From Oligoflexales bacterium (GTDB taxonomy: Bacteria > Bdellovibrionota_B > Oligoflexia > Oligoflexales > RGVZ01), in the NCBI GenBank assembly GCA_947468665.1, contig CANILH010000025.1, forward strand, positions 1 through 37,524: DNA of 37,524 bases, in the 5' to 3' direction. Below are positions 7,392-14,825 of this stretch, one piece after another. The notes under the pieces are model-generated. The model saw only the letters and a program-made list of their open reading frames with translations, had not been told where the DNA came from and did not search any database. Made by a program: the position numbers and the translations under genes. Positions within the stretch are counted from its first letter, which is position 1. Each line of letters begins with the position of its first letter.

Positions 7392-9095
7392 TTAGTGGCA
7401 GCGGCTTTCAGCTTTCGCAAGGCCGTGGCGAACGAATGCCTTGTTGATCTCGCAAAGGTTTGGTGTTCCGTTGGAACGGTCGCCATCATCATCATCCAAT
7501 GTCAGCATCGACTCATAGACATCAGACATTTTTGGCATGGAGTAGATGCCTTTAAAGAGCATCTTCGCGTAGAGGTCTTTTGCCTTGGCGTTGCCGAGTT
7601 TAGCCTTCAGCGCGGTATACATATCGTACCATGCGCCACCCACTATCTGACCATCCGCGTGAACCTCATCTTGAACATCGTCCGGGAACTTCTTGAGTAC
7701 GCTCATATCACGAACTGGTTTGTGCTGAAGTGGCATGAAGTCAATTCCGACTTTAGAGTCATCAGTAAAGAGCAAGGCCATCGCGTCGCCGAAGCCTTCG
7801 GACATCGCGCCGTCCTCGATACCGCCTGTGTTCTCATCAAGGCCATGTCCCCACTCGTGGAACATGACATCGGCGATCACACCGGTATTAGCACAGGTCA
7901 TGCCGCTCTCAGAGCCGGCTGTGAAGAAGTTAACGGACGATCCGTCCCAGAAGGCGTTGCAATGCTGCTCATGGTTGACGTTAACCTCGAGGGGCTGGTT
8001 GAACCAAGTTGGGGCGATGTATTTCTTTGCCATTGTGATGATGCGGTTCGCGTTCACATAAGCCATCGCCTGCGCCATGTCGTTGTTGTCCCAGAGTTTG
8101 GCGGTCGGTTTGATGTCAAACTTTAGGTCCCAGGAGCCGCCGGCTTTAGTTGCCGTAGCAGCCAGGTCGCTTCCTGCCTGGGTGTGAACCTTTGCAAACT
8201 GACCAGTGAGACCGACCATTTTCGGGGCGTTGAAATCATCCTGGCTTTGGAACTCGCCGCGCTCGTTGGAACGTGCAGAGGCGTTGGTTACAGCTGAGAA
8301 TGGCAGTGGAGTCGGCGCAAGAGCCTCGCCGAAGTAACGTGGGTAAACAGTCGCAGTGGCCTTGCCGCTCATGTTGAAGTTCTTGGAGCGGAGCTCATAG
8401 AGAGAGCCATTGGTCGTATCAACCTGGACAACCCAGGCGTTATCGGCGCCCGCAACCACGTACTCGTCTACTTTAACGAGGCTGTAACCAGCACTGGTTG
8501 GTTTAACGCGCCACATGCTGCCGCGCGCGATATAGCCTTGGCTATTAAGAGCCTTAGCGGCGATATCACCGGTGTTTGTCACGCTTCCAAGGGCGACAAC
8601 AGGAGCGACGACCGCCTCAGAGAAGGTCTCAGATTTAACACTGACCAGGTGACCATGCTTAAAGCGCATTGTGATTCCAGCGTCAGAGATACGGAGACCA
8701 CTCCGGGACACCTGGAGATTGACGAATTGATTTTCGGCGTCAACGTGGGTTCCTTTGGGGTTTAAGCTGACATCCGCGGCGGACACGCCAAATACGTCAG
8801 GACGGCTGGCGACAAGGTCAAGGGCAGCTTTTTCAATGGATTGGGATGTGGGTGCCGCAACGGACACACCCATAAGGTCAAAGCCATTCATCTGGCGAAC
8901 AGAGTTCGACTGCCGGTCAAGAGCGACATCGCCGCCCTCATCGGCAAATGCGCTAATGGCTGGGGTATAGAGATTAGGGCGAATAACCGTGGATTTTACC
9001 TTGAGGCCAGCTGGGGCATTTGTTGGGGCAATAAACGCATACGCGTTTGTCGCTAACAGACCCGCTAACATTCCAATCAACTTTTGGCTCTTCAC
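7392..9095 (-). CDS. Secreted thermolysin/fungalysin-like zinc metallopeptidase
   Basis: A 567-residue gluzincin-type protease. A Sec signal peptide (1-20, ending N-A-Y-A) is followed by a propeptide region (about 30-230) whose D-L-V-A-S-R-P-D-V-F-G and strand-rich pattern fit the FTP/PepSY inhibitor propeptides of M4/M36 enzymes. The catalytic part has H413-E-W-G-H417 and the third zinc ligand E433 in G-A-M-S-E-G-F-G-D. The Gly-x-Met-x-Glu-Gly-x-x-Asp form is closer to M36 fungalysin than to thermolysin. It is probably secreted and self-activating. The GTG start has a perfect GGAGGT 5 bases upstream. It is divergent from a lipoprotein paralogue at 9450, and hairpin-like repeats lie in its leader (9131-9165). 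Confidence 0.88.
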   Translation of the reverse strand: MKSQKLIGMLAGLLATNAYAFIAPTNAPAGLKVKSTVIRPNLYTPAISAFADEGGDVALDRQSNSVRQMNGFDLMGVSVAAPTSQSIEKAALDLVASRPDVFGVSAADVSLNPKGTHVDAENQFVNLQVSRSGLRISDAGITMRFKHGHLVSVKSETFSEAVVAPVVALGSVTNTGDIAAKALNSQGYIARGSMWRVKPTSAGYSLVKVDEYVVAGADNAWVVQVDTTNGSLYELRSKNFNMSGKATATVYPRYFGEALAPTPLPFSAVTNASARSNERGEFQSQDDFNAPKMVGLTGQFAKVHTQAGSDLAATATKAGGSWDLKFDIKPTAKLWDNNDMAQAMAYVNANRIITMAKKYIAPTWFNQPLEVNVNHEQHCNAFWDGSSVNFFTAGSESGMTCANTGVIADVMFHEWGHGLDENTGGIEDGAMSEGFGDAMALLFTDDSKVGIDFMPLQHKPVRDMSVLKKFPDDVQDEVHADGQIVGGAWYDMYTALKAKLGNAKAKDLYAKMLFKGIYSMPKMSDVYESMLTLDDDDGDRSNGTPNLCEINKAFVRHGLAKAESRCH

Positions 9096-9130
9096 GTGGC
9101 ACCTCCATCATGGGTGTTCTATTTAATTCC

Positions 9131-9165
9131 CAATGTCACTCATTGACATTGTCCCGCCTTGGGAC
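9131..9165 (-). promoter_or_regulatory. Two adjacent perfect inverted repeats in the peptidase leader
   Basis: Bases 9131-9138 and 9144-9151 form an 8-bp perfect inverted repeat around a 5-base centre. Immediately next, 9151-9155 and 9161-9165 form a second 5-bp repeat (GTCCC/GGGAC), also with a 5-base centre. Both lie 36-70 bases before the GTG start of the minus-strand peptidase. They could be an operator pair or mRNA hairpins. Confidence 0.45.
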
Positions 9166-9250
9166 TTGCTCACTATGCGCTGACCGGCTGGCCAGTAGAA
9201 ATATCAAATTTAAAGATTTTGTGAACCCAATAATCACTAGGGTTTGCGGG

Positions 9251-9278
9251 TTTTTTTTTTATTGGCTGCTTGGCCAAT
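9251..9278. repeat. T10 homopolymer plus inverted repeat in the divergent intergenic region
   Basis: A run of ten T (9251-9260) is directly followed by ATTGGC-N6-GCCAAT (9261-9278). The T-run lies on the wrong side of the hairpin for a plus-strand terminator, and on the minus strand it reads as A, so this is not an intrinsic terminator. The whole 354-base gap (9096-9449) is AT-rich, contains no credible gene and must hold the promoters of both divergent peptidase genes. No clear sigma70 boxes were found. Confidence 0.4.
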
Positions 9279-9449
9279 ATGCAGATAGCCCAAAAATTTT
9301 ATTTAAAATCATGAGGTTAACGTGTCAAGCGTGTTCTCGGGTGAAGTTATGCAGCTCAACTTGAGCCAAATTCGGCAATAATGGTCATATCATGCTAAAA
9401 TATAAGCAGAAATTATCCAATCCCCTCCAGTAATGTGAGGCTTTTTATC

Positions 9450-11579
9450 ATGAGCCGCCGTCCGCAAGAAATTTTTACGAGGCGTACATTCGGGATTTTC
9501 ATAGCCCTGATTTTGGTGACGCTGATTCATGGATGCAGAGTCGCTCCTCCCCAACGGGCTAAGGTCTGGAGTGTGCGAACCGCGGACGCGTTCGCTCAAT
9601 TAGTTAAAAATGGCCGTGGTGTCGCGACGATTTCAAACACTAATACGACCGTAAAAAGGTCTAATAGCAACAGTTTGGTGCTGGGCGGGCTTAAGGTCTT
9701 CGCCACACGCAGAGATCCGTCTGGCGCCGCGATTGTGTTCGCTCAGTTTGATTCCCGCGTAAGTCCCTCGGTTTCGGCCACGGCTCTTGAGACCTTCGCC
9801 AAGGACTTTATTCAGAAGGCATCGAGTGATTTGCGCGTGGATCCGCTCGAGCTGCGCGTTACTCCGATGTCTGCGGCTCTGGTGAATCAGCGAATTGTTT
9901 CTTTTACCCGGGAAATAAGCGGCTCTCCCGTTCGGGATAGTCGGTTGACATTAGTATTCAGTGACATTGGCGGGGCGTATCATCTGACGGAGATAAACAA
10001 CCGTACATGGGGCTATTTGAAACCAGAGCCGCGCGTTGCCAGTGACAGGTTGACGGACGTGAAAATTGGTCAGGTGATCAGTGACAGCGCGGCAAAAATA
10101 ACCGCGAGCGGAGACAGTTATAAGGTCGACGACCGCGCGAAGACAGCAATGCTTGTACCGACAACCTGGTATGACGTGACATCATCCGCGGGCGAGATCT
10201 TTACGCTGACGTTTACAGGCGGAAATGAGCCGCGACTTGTGGAGGCGTTCTCGCATCAGGTCGATGCCGCGCTTGAGGCAAGTGTGTACAAACGTAACTG
10301 GACGGGTGAGCGTCAGTTTAATCCCGTTTCCGATGCCCGCTTTAGCTCAAATTTAGGTCAGCAAAGTCTCGACACAAACGGAAGTATTCCCGCGGGAGTG
10401 ACATCGGGACAAGTCACCTTGGTCTCCAAGTGGGCTCGGGTTCACAGTGAAAACGCATCGTCGGCGGCATACAATGTCGCGCAGGACGGCGGGCGGATTG
10501 TTGTGAAATCAGGCGGTGAGCGTGATGATGCGAATATAAATGTATATCTGGCTATTCACCGCATCCGTGATTATGTCATGCGTTTTTATAAACCGGGTGA
10601 GGTGCGGTATTTTGACCGTCAACTTGCGGTGACTACCAATATTCAGCGTACCTGTAACGCGTTTTATGTAAACACAACACTTAATTTTTTCCACAGGGGA
10701 ACAAACGACAAAGGAAAGGCATGCGCCAACACCGCGTTGGTCAACGACGTGGTATATCACGAGTGGGGGCACGGCCTTGATGACTATACCGGCCCCGGCG
10801 CCGAGAATGGCGGCGGCATGACCGAGGCAGCCTTCAGTGAGGGAATTGGTGATGCGGTCGGTATGTTTTTTATTGGTGAGTCCGCGATGGCGCCGGGATT
10901 TTTCACGGATGATCCGTCAAAGCCTCTTCGCAACCTAGACAATAAAAAAGTTTACCAGCAAGGCGTAGACGATGAGATTCACCTCCAGGGAACTATTATC
11001 GGGGGTGCCTTTTGGGAGCTGCGCCGGCGCATGATTAATAAATATGGCGAGGCCGGTAAAAATAAAGCCGCGAATTTATTTTTCCGCCATTTGCTTGAGG
11101 TGGAGTCTTTCCAGGATTCCTATGAGATCGTTCAGCGCGTGGCAGATGAGGACAATAATCCCGCTACGAGGCACGCGGACTGGTGTATCGTTAATCACGC
11201 GTTCGCGGTCAAAGGGCTTGCCCCGATAGATTCTTGTACGGATGATTTCGCGACAAATAATCCAGTTAACCCTCCGCCTCCAAATCCAAATAATGGCGCC
11301 GCGCAGGTCTTTTTCGCGCTTGGAGACGCGGCTTCAGGCGGTAATACGTCCATTTACGTAAGTGCCGGCATCGCGGGAGCGGCAACGGCGCGGCTGTGCG
11401 CTGGTGCTGAGGGCTGTGCCCAGCCTGTGACAATGCAAATCCAAAAAATAGAGTCCGGAGTCACGTTCTTCCTACCGGCCTCATGGAGTGTTAGCGACAG
11501 TCAGACGGTTAACGCCGAGGTGCTGGATGGATCGGGCTCCGAACTCGCCCGCCGTGTGGTGAGGTTCAGGAAACGGTGA
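9450..11579 (+). CDS. Lipoprotein zinc metallopeptidase, paralogue of the 7392-9095 enzyme
   Basis: A 709-residue gluzincin with the same architecture as its divergent neighbour. The N-terminus carries T-R-R-T-F-G and a hydrophobic segment ending L-I-H-G-C29, suggesting a lipoprotein signal that could use Sec or Tat. A propeptide-like region spans about 40-270. The active site is H437-E-W-G-H441 with E464 in F-S-E-G-I-G-D-A. The stretch T-C-N-A-F-Y and C-A-N-T-x-x-V-x-D-V before the motif is shared with the paralogue (H-C-N-A-F-W, C-A-N-T). After the catalytic domain comes a Pro/Asn linker (N-P-P-P-P-N-P-N-N) and a roughly 85-residue beta-rich C-terminal domain with two cysteines absent from the paralogue. 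ATG 9450 was chosen over GTG 9435, since GTGAGG (9435-9440) is then its ribosome site. Confidence 0.87.
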   Translation: MSRRPQEIFTRRTFGIFIALILVTLIHGCRVAPPQRAKVWSVRTADAFAQLVKNGRGVATISNTNTTVKRSNSNSLVLGGLKVFATRRDPSGAAIVFAQFDSRVSPSVSATALETFAKDFIQKASSDLRVDPLELRVTPMSAALVNQRIVSFTREISGSPVRDSRLTLVFSDIGGAYHLTEINNRTWGYLKPEPRVASDRLTDVKIGQVISDSAAKITASGDSYKVDDRAKTAMLVPTTWYDVTSSAGEIFTLTFTGGNEPRLVEAFSHQVDAALEASVYKRNWTGERQFNPVSDARFSSNLGQQSLDTNGSIPAGVTSGQVTLVSKWARVHSENASSAAYNVAQDGGRIVVKSGGERDDANINVYLAIHRIRDYVMRFYKPGEVRYFDRQLAVTTNIQRTCNAFYVNTTLNFFHRGTNDKGKACANTALVNDVVYHEWGHGLDDYTGPGAENGGGMTEAAFSEGIGDAVGMFFIGESAMAPGFFTDDPSKPLRNLDNKKVYQQGVDDEIHLQGTIIGGAFWELRRRMINKYGEAGKNKAANLFFRHLLEVESFQDSYEIVQRVADEDNNPATRHADWCIVNHAFAVKGLAPIDSCTDDFATNNPVNPPPPNPNNGAAQVFFALGDAASGGNTSIYVSAGIAGAATARLCAGAEGCAQPVTMQIQKIESGVTFFLPASWSVSDSQTVNAEVLDGSGSELARRVVRFRKR

Positions 11580-11591
11580 GGGAATGTCTTG

Positions 11592-11876
11592 ATGCCTAAG
11601 GATCAATCAAAAAAGCGTTTGGAGACTCTTCGAGATGAGATTCGGGGTATTGATGACGAAATCATCCGCCTTGTCGTTAAGCGTATGGACATCGCCCAGG
11701 GTATCGGTGCCGCTAAACGCGCCGCCGGGGTCGCTATACTCGACGCGGAGCGTGAGGCATTCAACCGCAAGCACAGCAAAGAGATCGCAGCGGGAGTATT
11801 GCCCGGAGCGTTGGTCGATGAATTGACTGATTTACTCGCCAAATGGGCGCGGGACGCTCAGGCAAAACCAAAATAA
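11592..11876 (+). CDS. Chorismate mutase (AroQ type)
   Basis: A 94-residue monofunctional AroQ-fold chorismate mutase, converting chorismate to prephenate for Phe/Tyr synthesis. Helix 1 shows L-x-x-L-R-D-E-I-R-G-I-D-D-E-I-I-R-L-V followed by K-R-M-D-I-A, with the catalytic Arg and the K-R pair; then I-G-A-A-K-R with the second catalytic basic residue, D-A-E-R-E and a C-terminal helix. There is no signal peptide, so it is cytoplasmic. ATG 11592 lies 9 bases after GAGGG at the end of the upstream peptidase gene, suggesting weak coupling, although the functions are unrelated. A TTG just before it would give one more residue. The next gene, hmgA, degrades tyrosine-derived homogentisate but has its own candidate promoter. 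Confidence 0.87.
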   Translation: MPKDQSKKRLETLRDEIRGIDDEIIRLVVKRMDIAQGIGAAKRAAGVAILDAEREAFNRKHSKEIAAGVLPGALVDELTDLLAKWARDAQAKPK

Positions 11877-11883
11877 AGTAGCG

Positions 11884-11912
11884 TTGACCCTGGTTCCCTG
11901 GGGGGGTAATGT
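11884..11912 (+). promoter_or_regulatory. Candidate promoter for hmgA
   Basis: TTGACC (11884-11889), 17 bases, then TAATGT (11907-11912), about 56 bases before the hmgA start. The -35 box is strong and the -10 box partial. The spacer contains an unusual run of seven G. Confidence 0.4.
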
Positions 11913-11968
11913 CACGCTGTTCATGTCTTTGATGTGATATCGAAACATTTCCTCACCGGAGAGTCTTT

Positions 11969-13261
11969 ATGAGCGATCTTCGCTACATCTGTGGTTTTAA
12001 TAATGAGCATGTCACTGAGGCTGTGGCCGGAGCGGTGCCAGTCGGTCGCAACTCCCCGCAAAAAGGCCCGTTAGGACTTTATCCTGAGCAGATCAACGGC
12101 ACTGCATTCACCATGTCCCGCAAAGAAAACTATCGCTCGTGGTTTTACCGCATTCGTCCGAGTGTGCTCCACGGTGAGTTCAAGCAGATCAGCAATCACT
12201 CCTGGAAGAGCGCGCCGTGTACGGACGGACCCGCGACTCCGATGCAGCTGCGTTGGGATCCTCTTCCTGCGGTGAGTGGATCAAAAGATTTTATTGACGG
12301 TATCGAGACCTTTGCCATGAATGGCAGCGTTGAAGCTCGATCGGGAAGTGCCGTGCATCTTTACCGTTGTAACAAAGAAATGACCGACCGTTTTATGTTT
12401 AACGCCGACGGAGATCTATTGATCGTGCCTCAGGCGGGCAAGCTTTTGGTTCGTACGGAGTGCGGTCATATGGAAGTCGCGCCGACTGAGATCTGCGTGA
12501 TTCCCCGCGGCATCAAATTCCAGGTCCGGCTTCCAGATAAATCTTCTACTGGTTATATCTGTGAGATTTACGGGGCGAAGCTTGAGTTGCCAAGCCTCGG
12601 CCCCATTGGGGCTAACGGCTTGGCTTCAGCACGGGATTTTGAGTATCCCGTCGCGGCCTATGAAGACAAAAAAGGCTCCTTTAAACTCGTCACAAAGTTC
12701 TGCGGCCATCTTTGGGAAGCTCCGATCGAAAACTCACCACTCGACGTGGTGGGCTGGTTTGGTAACTACGCACCTTATAAATATGACTTGAAGCGTTTCA
12801 ACACCATAAACACCGTAAGCTTTGATCATCCGGATCCAAGTATCTTCACGGTGCTGACATCCCCGTCGGGAACTCCGGGTCAGGCCAACGTCGACTTCGT
12901 AATCTTTCCGCCTCGCTGGATGGTGTCAGAAGACACTTTCAGGCCGCCGTACTATCACCGCAACGTGATGAGTGAGTTCATGGGCCTGATTCACGGCGTC
13001 TATGACGCGAAGCCCAATGGCGGGTTTGAGCCCGGTGGATCATCACTCCATAACTGCATGCAGGCGCATGGACCTGAGGCCGCGGCCTTTGAGGCGGCGA
13101 CCGAGGCGAAGCTGAAACCAGACTACCTGGGCGGCACGCTGGCGTTCATGTTTGAGTCCTGTCTGGTTTATCACCCAACAAAACTCGCCATGGAAACACC
13201 CGCGCTGCAGAAAAATTATCTGTCCTGCTGGGCTGGGCTTAAGCCGTTATTTAAGAGTTGA
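11969..13261 (+). CDS. hmgA: Homogentisate 1,2-dioxygenase
   Basis: HmgA opens the ring of homogentisate with O2 to give maleylacetoacetate in tyrosine/phenylalanine breakdown. The 430-residue length is normal. The N-terminus has the family start Y-I-C-G-F-N-N-E-H and later L-Y-P-E-Q-I-N-G-T-A-F-T. The iron ligands are visible as H330 and E336 in H-R-N-V-M-S-E-F-M-G and H367 in M-Q-A-H-G-P-E. G-G-S-S-L-H-N lies between them. A candidate promoter is 56 bases upstream. The last 46 bases overlap the convergent truC gene, so antisense transcription may couple the two. No other homogentisate pathway gene (maleylacetoacetate isomerase, fumarylacetoacetase, HPPD) is in the window. Confidence 0.96.
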   Translation: MSDLRYICGFNNEHVTEAVAGAVPVGRNSPQKGPLGLYPEQINGTAFTMSRKENYRSWFYRIRPSVLHGEFKQISNHSWKSAPCTDGPATPMQLRWDPLPAVSGSKDFIDGIETFAMNGSVEARSGSAVHLYRCNKEMTDRFMFNADGDLLIVPQAGKLLVRTECGHMEVAPTEICVIPRGIKFQVRLPDKSSTGYICEIYGAKLELPSLGPIGANGLASARDFEYPVAAYEDKKGSFKLVTKFCGHLWEAPIENSPLDVVGWFGNYAPYKYDLKRFNTINTVSFDHPDPSIFTVLTSPSGTPGQANVDFVIFPPRWMVSEDTFRPPYYHRNVMSEFMGLIHGVYDAKPNGGFEPGGSSLHNCMQAHGPEAAAFEAATEAKLKPDYLGGTLAFMFESCLVYHPTKLAMETPALQKNYLSCWAGLKPLFKS

Positions 13262-13974
13262 GGCATTTGGCTTAAATTCGCGGGGTCCAGTATTTGCGGT
13301 GGGTTCCATCCGGGAATGGCGAGAGCCTTATAAAAATCATCAGGCAGTGTTGCCTCAATCGTCAGATTGTGACCATCCGAATGTTTAAACGTCAGTGATG
13401 ATGCATGCAGCATGAGGCGATTTACGCCCATGTTGTCACGCCAGAGCTGATTATGGGTGCCGTCACCGTGTTTGGTGTCGCCCGCGATGGGCCAACCAAG
13501 GTGGCGAAGGTGACGTCTGATCTGGTGATAACGGCCGGTATGAGGGATGGCCTTCAGATAGCTGTAGCGGCTTTGGGGGAATTTCTCGTTAACCCAGGGT
13601 AGTGTGATTTGCTGAAGACATTGAAATTCCGTCGCCGCGTCCACGATAGTCTCATTAACACGCAGAGGCTCAGAGCAAACAATGTCTTTGGCGAAGCCGC
13701 GAACGACGCAGTGATAGATTTTGGTGGTTTCCCGGGACTGGAACTGGTCATTCAGGAATCTAAGAGTTTCTTTTTCAGTGGCGAACAGCAAGACGCCGCT
13801 CGTGCCGCCGTCCAGACGATGAACCGGATGGACTTCCTTATTGATTTGATTTCTTAAAGCTTGCAGGACGATCGGCCGGTGCCGGTTGAATTCATTGCGG
13901 TGCACGTCCCAGCCCGTGGGTTTATTAACGGCGACAATGTTCTCATCCTGATAAAGGATCTCTAACGTGGTCAT
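13216..13974 (-). CDS. truC: TruC-type tRNA pseudouridine synthase
   Basis: A 252-residue RluA-family pseudouridine synthase. L-E-I-L-Y-Q-D-E-N-I-V-A-V-N-K-P-T-G-W and the catalytic motif H-R-L-D-G-G-T-S-G-V-L-L (Asp is the nucleophile) are the TruC form of this family, which makes pseudouridine 65 in certain tRNAs. The downstream R-Y-H-Q-I-R-R-H-L-R-H-L-G-W-P-I-A-G-D motif is also present. The length matches E. coli TruC (260). The ATG overlaps the stop of the NadR-like gene (ATGA), so it is the third gene of a mtaB-kinase-truC operon. Its 3-prime end runs 46 bases into hmgA, with a Pro/Gln/Asn-rich, probably dispensable C-terminus. Exact substrate specificity is inferred. Confidence 0.88.
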   Translation of the reverse strand: MTTLEILYQDENIVAVNKPTGWDVHRNEFNRHRPIVLQALRNQINKEVHPVHRLDGGTSGVLLFATEKETLRFLNDQFQSRETTKIYHCVVRGFAKDIVCSEPLRVNETIVDAATEFQCLQQITLPWVNEKFPQSRYSYLKAIPHTGRYHQIRRHLRHLGWPIAGDTKHGDGTHNQLWRDNMGVNRLMLHASSLTFKHSDGHNLTIEATLPDDFYKALAIPGWNPPQILDPANLSQMPQLLNNGLSPAQQDR

Positions 13975-14825
13975 GATCGTAAGATCTCAAGGGCTGAATC
14001 AAGGCGCTTTTGTCCGCGGCCTGAGATGACCGCGACCGGGCGACCGGTGGCTCCGAAGAGTTTCTCGCAAGCGGCAAAAAAATCCTGGCCGCCCTGAGGA
14101 AGACTGCGTTGACCGTCGGCTATCCAGGGAAGATCCGGGCTTGTTAATAAATATTGATCGTAGTCTGAGTAAAGCCAGGTGGAGAGATGGTCAGGAAATT
14201 TGCCGTAAATCGTCTCGGCGTAGATTTTTGACAGCCGTGGTTCTGTGTCACAGATCAAGGTGCCCTGAGCAAAAGGGCCAAGTGATGCCTCAAGAGCGAG
14301 TTGACCAAGCATGATGCTTTCAAGATCTTGTTCAAGACACGGAGTTCCTCGAAAATTCAGCATCAGGCGGGCGTATTCAGGCACGTGCGTGGTGCCGAGT
14401 TTTGCCGCTAAATCAATGGCGAGTGAGCTTTTGCCCGAGCACTCCGGGCCAACAATGGCTACGCGTCGAGGTTTTTTTGAAGGATTTGGCGATGGCAGAC
14501 CTTCAAGGGTCGGCACAAACAAAAACGGCAGTCCCATGCGGTCCGCGAAGCCAGACATGCGGTCATCTGCGCCGCAAAAAAGAGTTTTCTGAGGGATAAT
14601 TTTTGGCGCGAGCTGATCACCTTGTGTGATGACGGTGAAAAAACCTCGGTAGGGATCCACAAGAGGGCTTGATTCCCAGAAGGTCATCTCGTCCAGGTCT
14701 TTCGGTACGATAATAACCTCGCGTCCCAGGGCTAAGGCAAATAGCAAATGCGCGCATTGCGACTCTTCCGCGGAATCTTTTGAGGCAAGGAACACGCGGT
14801 CAAATTTATAGGGGGCGACAGTCAT
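13971..14825 (-). CDS. NadR-like kinase with an unrecognised N-terminal domain
   Basis: The C-terminal half (residues about 120-284) is an AAA_28/NadR-type P-loop kinase: Walker A G-P-E-C-S-G-K-S (126-133), V-P-E-Y-A-R (about 147-152), L-I-C-D-T-E-P and the lid-side motif Y-D-Q-Y-L-L-T-S-P-D-L-P-W-I-A-D-G-Q-R. These are the hallmarks of the ribosylnicotinamide kinase domain of NadR, which makes NMN from nicotinamide riboside. The N-terminal about 118 residues lack both the HTH and the H-x-G-H nucleotidyltransferase motif of E. coli NadR, and I cannot assign them. The ATG shares one base with the mtaB stop (TAATG), and the stop overlaps truC by 4 bases. NAD salvage is the likely role. A phosphotransferase with another substrate is possible. 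Confidence 0.72.
   Translation of the reverse strand: MTVAPYKFDRVFLASKDSAEESQCAHLLFALALGREVIIVPKDLDEMTFWESSPLVDPYRGFFTVITQGDQLAPKIIPQKTLFCGADDRMSGFADRMGLPFLFVPTLEGLPSPNPSKKPRRVAIVGPECSGKSSLAIDLAAKLGTTHVPEYARLMLNFRGTPCLEQDLESIMLGQLALEASLGPFAQGTLICDTEPRLSKIYAETIYGKFPDHLSTWLYSDYDQYLLTSPDLPWIADGQRSLPQGGQDFFAACEKLFGATGRPVAVISGRGQKRLDSALEILRS

Noticed and set aside
7350-8126. A 258-residue plus-strand frame opposite the metallopeptidase gene
   Set aside because: It lies over the terminator and the catalytic domain on the other strand; composition is atypical and no motifs are seen.
9261-9278. Hairpin near a T-run as an intrinsic terminator
   Set aside because: The T-run comes before the hairpin on the plus strand and would be an A-run after it on the minus strand, so neither strand gives a valid terminator.
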